From: Collinsella phocaeensis
GTDB taxonomy: Bacteria > Actinomycetota > Coriobacteriia > Coriobacteriales > Coriobacteriaceae
Length of the DNA: 64,000 nucleotides
Direction of reading: 5' to 3'
Assembly (NCBI RefSeq): GCF_900119895.1
Contig: NZ_FQLR01000003.1
Location: forward strand, 248,001-312,000
Shown here: positions 17,015-24,961 of the stretch, one piece after another
Layout: each line of letters begins with the position of its first letter
How positions within the stretch are numbered: position 1 is the first letter of the stretch
Notes under the pieces: generated by a model
What the model saw: the letters and a program-made list of their open reading frames with translations, nothing else
Database searches by the model: none
Told to the model about the DNA's origin: nothing
Program-made: the position numbers and the translations under genes

Positions 17015-18277
17015 ATGCGCGGGGAGGGAGACCCGATGTTTTGCGAACGCTGTGGCAGAGAGCTTGAGGACGGAGCCCGGTTCTGCGCCGCCTGCGGCGC
17101 GCCGACGGCATCCGGAGCCGGAGATCCGGAACCGATGATCCCCGAGGCGACCACCGCCGCCCAGGACGCCCCCGAGCCGGCGGAGAGCGCCGCCCCGGTC
17201 GACGAGACCCAGGCGATGCCGCAGCCCGCATGCGCGCCAGAGCCCGGTCCAAACGATGACGGCGCGAACGCAGGCCCCGCGGAGGCCGCCCCGGCCGCGG
17301 GCGATGCCCCCGAGTCCGCCAAGCGCGCGCCGAAGCCCGCCGTGATCGCCGGCGTCGCCATCGCCGCCGCGGCCCTCATCGGCGGCGGCATCTTCGCCGC
17401 CACGCAGCTGGCGCCCAAGCCCGAAGCGGCCAGCGTCGAGCAGAAGAAGGACGACAAGCAGGACGACAAGAAGGCGGACAAGAAAGCGGACGCAAAGGAC
17501 GACGCGGAGAGCAGGGACGAAGACCCCGCCGCAGCGGAACCCACCCCCCAGGAGAACCCGCTCGTGACCGAGGCCCGAGCCGCCGGCCTTGCCGTCTACA
17601 CGGGCACGCTCCGCATCTTCGAGACCGACGCCGAGCTGGCGGAGTACCAGGGGCGCACCGATCTTCTTCCCGACCTCGGCGCCGACTGCGGCCCGTACGC
17701 CATCCTCCTTCTGGACGACGCCCTCGAAACCACCATCACCAGCGGTGACGGACGCGATACGTTCACCGCTACCATCCACCTCATCGGTTTGGCGCAAGGC
17801 GATGAGGGTGTCGCCGCGTGGCGCCCGTTCGCCGGCGAGCGCATAAGCGTCACGTGCGACAGACTCTACGGGCAAAGCGACGTGAGCCTGCCGTGGGATG
17901 AACCGCGCACCCATGACGCCCGCGCGCTCGACGAGCGCTGGACCGGCGAGACGGGGCAATCCGGCAGCCAGGGCGACAGCTCGGCCAGCACCCCTGCCGG
18001 CGGAAGCTACATCCTTCCCGAATCCGCCACGCGCGTCTACAGCACCGGCGAGCTCTCCTCCCTTTCTAGCTGGGACCTCATGCTCGCACGCAACGAGATC
18101 TACGCCCGCCACGGCCGCGGCTTCAACGACGCCGACGTGCGCAGCTACTTCCAGAGCCAGCCCTGGTACACGCAGCGCTACACCGCCGAGGAGTTCGACG
18201 CGATCGCGAACAGCGTGCTGAGCTCCACCGAGCAGGCGAACATCGCCAACATCATCGAGGTCGAGAACTCCCGCTAA
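17015..18277 (+). CDS. Zinc-ribbon, single-TM protein with YARHG domain
   Basis: The protein has one zinc ribbon (FCERCG and FCAACG), a Pro/Ala/Asp linker, a TM helix (VIAGVAIAAAALIGGGIFAA), a Lys/Asp-rich charged spacer, a middle domain, and a C-terminal YARHG domain (LARNEIYARHGRGFND, then FQSQPWYTQ). YARHG is an extracellular domain thought to act at the bacterial cell surface; its ligand is unknown. Two starts are possible: ATG 17015 after AAGGAGG, and ATG 17036 after GGGGAGGG. The second gives MFCERCG exactly as in the paralogues. I list the longer form. It is preceded by the REP-like cluster. Confidence 0.8.
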   Translation: MRGEGDPMFCERCGRELEDGARFCAACGAPTASGAGDPEPMIPEATTAAQDAPEPAESAAPVDETQAMPQPACAPEPGPNDDGANAGPAEAAPAAGDAPESAKRAPKPAVIAGVAIAAAALIGGGIFAATQLAPKPEAASVEQKKDDKQDDKKADKKADAKDDAESRDEDPAAAEPTPQENPLVTEARAAGLAVYTGTLRIFETDAELAEYQGRTDLLPDLGADCGPYAILLLDDALETTITSGDGRDTFTATIHLIGLAQGDEGVAAWRPFAGERISVTCDRLYGQSDVSLPWDEPRTHDARALDERWTGETGQSGSQGDSSASTPAGGSYILPESATRVYSTGELSSLSSWDLMLARNEIYARHGRGFNDADVRSYFQSQPWYTQRYTAEEFDAIANSVLSSTEQANIANIIEVENSR

Positions 18278-18295
18278 CCGGTACGCTCCCAAGGG

Positions 18296-18340
18296 CGGGC
18301 CCCGGCCGCGGTTCAGCTTGCATCCCGCAGCCGGGGCCCG
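18296..18340 (+). terminator. Terminator after YARHG gene
   Basis: An 11-bp GC stem (18296-18306 with 18330-18340) with a 23-base loop lies 19 bases after the stop; CTTT follows at 18347. Confidence 0.55.
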
Positions 18341-18520
18341 ATCCCGCTTTCGCCAGGGCGCCCCGGGGACACCCATGCCCGCAGCCTCCGACGCCGGCTT
18401 CGAAGCGGCGCCGAGACCATGCGGGCCGCATCGAGAACCGCCCCCCAGCAAGGCGAACGCGCCGCTCAACCCCGCGCCACAGCCTCACGAAATTAATTTG
18501 CAACCTAATAATTTGGTACC

Positions 18521-18569
18521 TTGACTTTGATGTGCAGGGGTGTAGACTTCTTGCGTTCAAACGCAAGAA
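18521..18569 (+). promoter_or_regulatory. Promoter and operator of the MarR-ABC operon
   Basis: A -35 TTGACT (18521-18526) and a -10 TAGACT (18543-18548) are 16 bp apart. Directly downstream lies TTCTTGCGTT-CA-AACGCAAGAA (18548-18569), a perfect palindrome with 10-bp arms that covers the expected transcription start. It is well placed for MarR autorepression. The upstream 18341-18520 holds nothing I can support. Confidence 0.7.
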
Positions 18570-18580
18570 AGGAGTATATC

Positions 18581-19036
18581 GTGTGCGATGACGTCATCGT
18601 CGAGACCGTCGACACACCCGAGGAGGCACGTGCCCGGCACCTGCTCACCGACCTCGGGTTCTGCGGTCATTACCTGCACTTTCACAGCGGAGGCCGTTCG
18701 GGCAAGGCCCCCATTCTCTGCCTGCTCGCCAAAAACGGCGGCACCATGTCCCAGCAGGAGCTGGGGAGTCATTTTGAGCTCAAGCCCGGGTCGCTTTCCG
18801 AGGTGCTCGCGAAACTCGAGACCTGCGGGCTGATCGAGCGCACCCGCAATCCCGACGACCGGCGCCAGCTCTTCATCCACCTCACCGACACCGGTCGCAC
18901 CGAGGCGGAGCGCGAGCAGCGCGTCCGCATCGATTTCCGCCGCCGCGCCTTCACCTGCCTGACGGACGAGGAGCAGCTGCAGCTCATCGAGATGCTCGAC
19001 AAGGTACGCGTCCACTGGGAGGAGCTCAATGATTAA
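18581..19036 (+). CDS. MarR-family transcriptional regulator
   Basis: The 151-residue regulator has the MarR winged helix-turn-helix: APILCLLAKNGGTMSQQEL, then the recognition helix in LKPGSLSEVLAKLETCGL and the wing RTRNPDDRRQLFIHLTDTG. It probably represses its own operon and the two ABC exporter genes until a toxic or signal molecule binds. The GTG start at 18581 is preferred because AAAGGAG lies 5 bases upstream and the operator ends just before it; the frame to 18521 would start inside the -35 box. Its end overlaps the next gene by 8 bases, which implies translational coupling. Confidence 0.9.
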   Translation: MCDDVIVETVDTPEEARARHLLTDLGFCGHYLHFHSGGRSGKAPILCLLAKNGGTMSQQELGSHFELKPGSLSEVLAKLETCGLIERTRNPDDRRQLFIHLTDTGRTEAEREQRVRIDFRRRAFTCLTDEEQLQLIEMLDKVRVHWEELND

Positions 19037-20876
19037 AACCCTTGCCGCATCCATCCGCGACTACCTCAAGCCCACCATCGCGACGCCGATCCTCGTCTTG
19101 TGCGAGGTCGCGTGCGAGATGACCATCCCGTTCGTTACAGCCAACCTCATCGACACCATCAAGGAGGGCGCGTCCGTCGCCCAGATCCTTCCGACCGCAG
19201 GCGTCCTCGTCGCGCTCGCCGTGGTGTCGCTGTTCTTCGGCGCCGCCGCGGGCATCACCTGCAGCCATGCGAGCTGCGGCTTCGCCAAGAACCTGCGGCA
19301 CGACCTGTTCTACCGGATCCAGACCTTCTCGTTCGCCAACATCGACGCCTTCTCGAGCTCCTCGCTCGTGACGCGCCTCACCACCGACATCACCAACGTG
19401 CAGCAAGCGTTCATGCTCATCATCCGCATCGCCGTGCGCGCGCCGCTCGTGCTCGTGTTCGCGTTCGTGATGGCCTACGCGATGGGCGGGTACATCTCCT
19501 TCGTCTACCTGGCGATGATCCCGCTGCTCGGCATCGGTCTCGGCCTCATCATCCACAAGGCGACGCCGATCTTCACCCGCGTCTTCCATAAGTACGATGC
19601 GCTCAACGAGTCCGTCGAGGAGAACGTCACCGGCATGCGCGTGGTGAAGAGCTACGTGCGCGAGGACTACGAGAAGCAGAAGTTTGCCACCGCCGCCCAG
19701 GACGTCTGCGCCGACTTCACCCGCGCCGAAAAGCTGCTCGCGTTCAACAACCCGATGATGAACTTCTGCGTCAACGGAGCGTTCGTCGTCATCATCTACC
19801 TGGGCTCCAAGCTCATCATCACCAGCCAGGCGACCGCGTTCGACGTGGGCCAGCTCTCGTCGACCTTCACCTATGGCTTCCAGATCCTCATGAGCCTCAT
19901 GCAGCTCTCCATGATCTTCGTCATGGTCACCATGGCGGAGGAGAGCGCGCGCCGCATCTGCGAGGTCCTGCAGGCAGAGCCCACCATCGCCAACCCGGCG
20001 GAGCCGGTGCGCGAGGTGGCCGACGGCTCGATCGACTTCGACCACGTGAGCTTCAAGTACTCCGCACACGCCGAGCGCCAGGCCCTCGATGACATCGACC
20101 TGCACATCGCCAGCGGCGAGACCATCGGCATCATCGGCGGTACCGGCTCGGCAAAATCTACGCTGGTGAACCTCATCGCCCGCCTCTACGACGCGAGCGA
20201 GGGCACCGTGCGCGTGGGCGGCGTGGACGTCCGCGACTACGACCTCGACGCCCTGCGCCACCAGGTCGCCATGGTCCTGCAGAAAAACGTACTGTTCAGC
20301 GGCACCATCGCCGACAACCTGCGCTGGGGAGACGCCGACGCCACCGACGAGGAGATCCGTGAGGCCGCTCACCTCGCCTGCGCCGACGAGTTCGTCGACG
20401 GGTTCCCGAAGGGTTACGACACCTGGATCGAGCAGGGCGGCTCCAACGTCTCCGGCGGTCAGAAGCAGCGCCTGTGCATCGCGCGCGCCCTGCTGCGCCG
20501 GCCCAAGGTGCTGATCCTCGACGACTCCACGAGCGCTGTCGACACCAAGACCGATGCCAAGATCCGCGCCGGCCTCGCATCGTACCTACCCGATACGACC
20601 AAGCTCATCATCGCCCAGCGCGTCTCCAGCGTGCAGGATGCCGACCGCATCATCGTGATGGAGGGCGGGCGCATCGCGAGCATCGGCACCCACGAGGAAC
20701 TGCTCGAGACGTCCGAGATCTACCGAGAGACCTTCACCTCGCAAAACAAGATGACCGAAGAGGCTGAGGCGGTCGAAGCCGCCGCGCGCGAGCTCGAGAG
20801 CGCCGACGCCGAAGACCCCGCCGTAGCAACCGCCGCGGATGGCTACGCCCTGAAGGGAGGCGAGGCACATGAGTAA
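19029..20876 (+). CDS. ABC exporter subunit with degenerate ATPase site
   Basis: The 615-residue half-transporter has an N-terminal six-TM exporter domain and a C-terminal nucleotide-binding domain. Walker A reads GGTGSAKST (Ala where Gly is usual), the signature is NVSGGQKQR, and Walker B reads VLILDDST, with Asp in place of the catalytic Glu. This is the degenerate-site partner typical of heterodimeric exporters (TM287/288, BmrCD type). It should pair with the product of the next gene to export drugs, peptides or lipids. It overlaps the MarR gene by 8 bases and the next ABC gene by 8 bases, so the three are one operon. Substrate unknown. Confidence 0.92.
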   Translation: MIKTLAASIRDYLKPTIATPILVLCEVACEMTIPFVTANLIDTIKEGASVAQILPTAGVLVALAVVSLFFGAAAGITCSHASCGFAKNLRHDLFYRIQTFSFANIDAFSSSSLVTRLTTDITNVQQAFMLIIRIAVRAPLVLVFAFVMAYAMGGYISFVYLAMIPLLGIGLGLIIHKATPIFTRVFHKYDALNESVEENVTGMRVVKSYVREDYEKQKFATAAQDVCADFTRAEKLLAFNNPMMNFCVNGAFVVIIYLGSKLIITSQATAFDVGQLSSTFTYGFQILMSLMQLSMIFVMVTMAEESARRICEVLQAEPTIANPAEPVREVADGSIDFDHVSFKYSAHAERQALDDIDLHIASGETIGIIGGTGSAKSTLVNLIARLYDASEGTVRVGGVDVRDYDLDALRHQVAMVLQKNVLFSGTIADNLRWGDADATDEEIREAAHLACADEFVDGFPKGYDTWIEQGGSNVSGGQKQRLCIARALLRRPKVLILDDSTSAVDTKTDAKIRAGLASYLPDTTKLIIAQRVSSVQDADRIIVMEGGRIASIGTHEELLETSEIYRETFTSQNKMTEEAEAVEAAARELESADAEDPAVATAADGYALKGGEAHE

Positions 20877-22785
20877 GCCCGCTACCGCGCGCAAGGGGGC
20901 GCGCAGGTCCGGCACCCTGGTGCGCCTCATCAAGCTGCTGTTCTCGTTCTATCCCGTCCTGCTGCCGCTGGTCATGGCCGGCGTGCTGCTGTGCGGTCTC
21001 ATCAACTCCATCGGCTCCGTCTTCCTGCAAAGCGCGCTGCAGGTCATCTCGACCTCATGGCAGACGGGCGACTGGTCGGCCGCCCAGCCCAAGATCCTGC
21101 AGATCGTGCTCACCCTCGGCACCATCTACATCATCGGCAACCTCTCCTCGCTGTTTTGGAACCGCTACATGGCGGTCGTCACCCAGGGCTCGCTTGAGAA
21201 GCTGCGCGAGAAGATGTTCAACCGCATGCAGGACCTGCCCATCCGCTACTTCGATACGAACCAGCGCGGCGACATCATGTCGCACTACACCAACGACATC
21301 GACACCCTGCGCCAGATGATCTCGCAGTCGCTTCCCAACCTGCTGCAGACCATCATCGTGCTGGGCACGGTGCTCTTCATCATGCTGTACTTCTCCGTCT
21401 GGATGTGCCTGGTGATCATCGCCGGCATCGTGTGCATGGTCTTCCTCACCAAGATGCTCGGCTCGAACTCCGCGCGCTTCTTCCTCGCGCAGCAGCGCGA
21501 GCTCGGCGTCGTCGAGGGCCATATCGAGGAGGTCATGAACGGCCAGAAGGTCGTGAAGGCGTTCTGCCACGAAGCGGCCGCGGAAGCCGATTTCGACGAG
21601 CGCAACGAGAGACTCTTCGAGGTTTCCCAGAAGGCGAACATGTACGCCAACATCCTCATGCCCGTCCTGATGAACCTCGGCAACCTCATCTACGTCGTGG
21701 TCGCGCTCGCCGGCGGCATCTTCCTGGCGCTGAACGTTCCCAACCTGTCCATCTCGGGCATGCCGCTCTCGATCGCCGTGGTGGTGCCGTTCCTCAACAT
21801 GACCAAGCAGTTCTGCGGACAGATCGGCCAGGTCTCCCAGCAGATCAACGCCGTGGTGATGGGCCTCGCCGGCGCCGAGCGAATCTTCGATCTCCTCGAC
21901 GAGGAACCCGAGGCCGACGAAGGCTACGTCACGCTGGTGAACGCCCGCGTGAACCCGAAGACCTGGGAGCTCGAGGAGACCGATGAGCGCACCGGCCTGT
22001 GGGCGTGGAAGCATCCGCATCGCGCCGACGGCACGGTGACCTACGAGCCGCTGCGCGGCGACGTGCGCATGGTGGACGTCGACTTCGGCTACACCCCCGA
22101 CCATGAGGTGCTGCACGGCGTGTCCGTCTATGCGAAGCCCGGCCAGAAGGTTGCCTTCGTGGGTGCGACGGGCGCCGGCAAGACGACGATCACCAACCTC
22201 ATCAACCGCTTCTACGACATCGCTGACGGCAAGATCCGCTACGACGGCATCAACGTGAACAAGATCCGCAAGTCCGATCTGCGCCGCTCGCTGGGCGTCG
22301 TGCTGCAGGATGTGAACCTGTTCACCGGCACCGTGATGGACAACATCCGCTACGGCAACCTCGACGCGACCGACGAGGAGTGCATCAAGGCCGCCAAGCT
22401 GGCCGGTGCGGATGATTTCATCAGCCGCTTGCCAGAAGGGTACGACACCATGCTCACCGGCAACGGCTCGCAGCTCAGCCAAGGTCAGCGCCAGCTGCTC
22501 TCCATCGCCCGCGCCGCCGTGGCCGACCCGCCGGCGATGATCCTAGACGAGGCGACCTCGAGCATCGATACCCGCACCGAAGCCATCGTGCAGCGCGGCA
22601 TGGACGCCCTCATGCAGGGCCGCACCACGTTCGTGATCGCACACCGGCTCTCCACCGTGCGCAACTCCGACGTGATCATCTGCCTGGATCACGGACGCAT
22701 CATCGAGCGCGGCACGCACGACGAGCTCATCGCCAAGAAGGGCTACTACTATCAGCTCTACACCGGCGCCTTCGAGCTGGAGTAA
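20869..22785 (+). CDS. ABC exporter subunit with consensus ATPase site
   Basis: The 638-residue partner has a six-TM exporter domain and a full nucleotide-binding domain: Walker A GATGAGKTT, signature QLSQGQRQL, Walker B AMILDEATSSID with the catalytic Glu, and switch His in FVIAHRLS. A roughly 50-residue insertion (NPKTWELEETDERTG and following) sits between the TM domain and the ATPase domain, as is common in this subfamily. Together with the upstream gene it forms a heterodimer with one active and one degenerate ATP site. The ATG overlaps the upstream stop. A strong terminator follows. Confidence 0.93.
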   Translation: MSKPATARKGARRSGTLVRLIKLLFSFYPVLLPLVMAGVLLCGLINSIGSVFLQSALQVISTSWQTGDWSAAQPKILQIVLTLGTIYIIGNLSSLFWNRYMAVVTQGSLEKLREKMFNRMQDLPIRYFDTNQRGDIMSHYTNDIDTLRQMISQSLPNLLQTIIVLGTVLFIMLYFSVWMCLVIIAGIVCMVFLTKMLGSNSARFFLAQQRELGVVEGHIEEVMNGQKVVKAFCHEAAAEADFDERNERLFEVSQKANMYANILMPVLMNLGNLIYVVVALAGGIFLALNVPNLSISGMPLSIAVVVPFLNMTKQFCGQIGQVSQQINAVVMGLAGAERIFDLLDEEPEADEGYVTLVNARVNPKTWELEETDERTGLWAWKHPHRADGTVTYEPLRGDVRMVDVDFGYTPDHEVLHGVSVYAKPGQKVAFVGATGAGKTTITNLINRFYDIADGKIRYDGINVNKIRKSDLRRSLGVVLQDVNLFTGTVMDNIRYGNLDATDEECIKAAKLAGADDFISRLPEGYDTMLTGNGSQLSQGQRQLLSIARAAVADPPAMILDEATSSIDTRTEAIVQRGMDALMQGRTTFVIAHRLSTVRNSDVIICLDHGRIIERGTHDELIAKKGYYYQLYTGAFELE

Positions 22786-22837
22786 GTGCGAGGACAGGCC
22801 GGCGTCGGCTTTGCGTGCTACGCGGCTCATTTGCGCC

Positions 22838-22885
22838 AGAAGCCCCTCTGGGATGCGGTTTGAACTGCATCCCAGAGGGGCTTCT
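22838..22885 (+). terminator. Strong terminator of the MarR-ABC operon
   Basis: A 19-bp perfect stem (22838-22856 with 22867-22885) with a 10-base loop is followed by CGTTTCC. It lies 53 bases past the operon end. Confidence 0.8.
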
Positions 22886-23092
22886 CGTTTCCCGAGCCGA
22901 TCACCTGTTTTCCGGGCGGCCCGTACCGCGAGACGCCCTCGACTGCCGCGCATCTCGAATCGTCAAAGCATGCCGCGGACCGACTGACTGCATCGACGCC
23001 TCAGCTGCGCGGCACACGCCGGATCATGGTACGTGCAGGCCGCAATTCTCCGCGGTCGAAAGCGCACCACGGCCTCTCGACCCCCTGAAGGA

Positions 23093-23347
23093 GGGTCCGT
23101 AGTTTTTATTTTTAGGTAACCCCCTGTGTTTTTGGACAAATCTGCCAGATAATGACGATGGCCTGAGCGCGTTCGGCCTAATTAGTGGGTCTGTATTTTG
23201 CAATCAGCCCATTCTCGGCCCTTCAATGCAGTCGAATCCGGTTTTGTCGAGGGTGCTTTATATGTACCAACCCCCTACATTCGTCATTATCTGGCAGATT
23301 TGTCCAAAAACACAGGGGGTCATGTAAAATACTCTAATTACCGACCC
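23093..23347. repeat. MITE-like inverted-repeat element, copy 2
   Basis: Perfect 40-bp inverted arms (23119-23158 and 23281-23320) contain TTTTTGGACAAATCTGCC and AGATAATGACGA. They enclose a 122-base interior. Outer flanks (about 23093-23118 and 23321-23347) share GGGTC-GTA and TATTTT motifs in inverted order. Arms match copy 1 at 3923-4200, whereas interiors differ. No ORF is supported inside. The 764-base gap otherwise holds the ABC terminator and the fucO leader. Confidence 0.8.
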
Positions 23348-23508
23348 CTATCAGGTCCTTTTCTTGATGCGCACCGCTTCCGTATGGCCAGACTCCATCT
23401 ATTCAGTTGATTGATAAAACGTTTATGCAGCGCTCGGTCCCATTCGCAGAATCGGCGGGCCCGATTTCGGCTCGATGCGGTACAACGTAATCGAGTAAAC
23501 CCGCTATC

Positions 23509-23533
23509 GAAAGGCGCTGCGCTGACGCCTTTC
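23509..23533 (+). promoter_or_regulatory. Hairpin in the fucO leader
   Basis: GAAAGGCG (23509-23516) pairs with CGCCTTTC (23526-23533) just before the AGAGAGG ribosome binding site at about 23537-23543. It may stabilise the 5-prime end or tune translation. It could also be an operator. Confidence 0.4.
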
Positions 23534-23549
23534 GGGAAGAGAGGTAATC

Positions 23550-24710
23550 ATGGCCAATCGTATCGTTCTCAACACCATCTCCTACCATGGCGCCGGCGCC
23601 ATCAAGGAGATCCCCGGCGAGCTCGCCCGCCGCGGCTACAAGAAGGTCTTCGTCTGCACCGACCCCGATCTGGTGAAGTTCGGCGTCGCCGCCAAGGTCA
23701 CCGACCTGCTCGATGAGGCCGGCATCGCCTACGGCGTCTACTCCGACATCAAGCCCAACCCCACCATCCAGAACGTCACCGACGGCGTGGAGGCGTTTAA
23801 GGCCGCCGAGGCGGACTCCATCGTGACCATCGGCGGCGGCTCCGCCATGGACACCGCCAAGGCCATCGGCGTCATCATCACCAACCCCGAGTTCGCCGAC
23901 GTGCGCAGCCTCGAGGGCGTCGCCCCCACCAAGAACCACGCCGTGTTCACCATCGCCGTGCCCACCACCGCCGGCACCGCGGCCGAGGTCACCATCAACT
24001 ACGTCATCACCGACGTCGAGAAGGTCCGCAAGTTCGTCTGCGTCGACACCAACGACGCCCCCGAGGTCGCCGTCGTCGACCCCGAGATGATGGCCACCAT
24101 GCCCGCCGGCCTCACTGCCAGCACCGGCATGGACGCCCTCACCCACGCCATCGAGGGCTACACCACCAAGGGCGCCTGGGAGATGTCCGACATGTTCCAC
24201 CTCAAGGCCATCGAGCTCATCGCCAAGAACCTGCGCGACGCCGTGGCCGAGGCCAAGAGCGGCGTTTCCGGCTCCGGCCGTGAAGGCATGGCGCTCGCCC
24301 AGTACATCGCCGGCATGGGCTTCTCCAACGTCGGCCTGGGCGTCGACCACTCCATGGCGCACACCCTCTCAGCGCACTTCGACACCCCGCACGGCGTCGC
24401 CTGCGCCATGCTGCTGCCCATCGCGATGGAGTTCAACAAGCCCGTCGTGACCGAGCGCCTGGCCAAGGTCGCCGAGGCCATGGGCGTGGACACCACCGGC
24501 ATGAGCACCGACGAGGCCGCCGACGCCGCCATCGCCGCCGTCAAGCAGCTCTCCGTCGACGTGAACATCCCCACCGTGTGCGAGGCCATCACCGAGGACG
24601 AGCTCGACACGCTCACCCGCGACGCCATGGCCGACGCCTGCTTCCCGGGCAACCCCCGCGAGGCGACCTACGACGACGTCATGGGCATGTTCCGCCAGAT
24701 CATGAAGTAG
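23550..24710 (+). CDS. fucO: Lactaldehyde reductase (iron-dependent alcohol dehydrogenase)
   Basis: The 386-residue enzyme is an iron-dependent group III alcohol dehydrogenase that resembles FucO along its length: N-terminal MANRIVLN, the NAD-binding TIGGGSAMDTAKAIG, FADVRSLEG, PTTAGTAAEVTINYVITD, and the Fe ligands in TGMDALTHAIEGY (Asp, His) and in GVDHSMAHT and FDTPHGVA (His, His). It should reduce L-lactaldehyde from fucose or rhamnose breakdown to 1,2-propanediol with NADH, regenerating NAD during fermentation. Codons are strongly biased to C-ending forms, suggesting high expression. No fucose or rhamnose catabolic gene is adjacent, so the exact substrate is inferred from similarity. Confidence 0.9.
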   Translation: MANRIVLNTISYHGAGAIKEIPGELARRGYKKVFVCTDPDLVKFGVAAKVTDLLDEAGIAYGVYSDIKPNPTIQNVTDGVEAFKAAEADSIVTIGGGSAMDTAKAIGVIITNPEFADVRSLEGVAPTKNHAVFTIAVPTTAGTAAEVTINYVITDVEKVRKFVCVDTNDAPEVAVVDPEMMATMPAGLTASTGMDALTHAIEGYTTKGAWEMSDMFHLKAIELIAKNLRDAVAEAKSGVSGSGREGMALAQYIAGMGFSNVGLGVDHSMAHTLSAHFDTPHGVACAMLLPIAMEFNKPVVTERLAKVAEAMGVDTTGMSTDEAADAAIAAVKQLSVDVNIPTVCEAITEDELDTLTRDAMADACFPGNPREATYDDVMGMFRQIMK

Positions 24711-24735
24711 TCCTGCAGCGATACCGGCCGCAGCG

Positions 24736-24767
24736 GAGCCCGGGGATGCGCACGCGTCCCCGGGCTC
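24736..24767 (+). terminator. Terminator after fucO
   Basis: An 11-bp stem (24736-24746 with 24757-24767) with a 10-base loop is followed by TTGCATG. It lies 25 bases past the stop. Confidence 0.65.
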
Positions 24768-24900
24768 TTGCATGTATGCGACACGCGGTGAGCCCAAACC
24801 CGCGAGCCGCGCAGAAATCGCGCGCGGCAATCCCAGACACGCCGTCGCTTGCCGCCATGCAGGCTTAAGAGCAGCCATTACGGAAGGCCGCCTCTATGCA

Positions 24901-24934
24901 AAAGCGCGCGGGAGCCCGTGCCCCCGCGCGCTTT
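24901..24934 (-). terminator. Terminator of surface-protein gene
   Basis: A 12-bp stem (24901-24912 with 24923-24934) is followed on the minus strand by TGCATAG after the stem-encoded TTT. It lies 27 bases beyond the stop of gene 24962-26845. Confidence 0.7.
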
Positions 24935-24961
24935 CTTGTGCACATTCCATCCGACGAGCGG

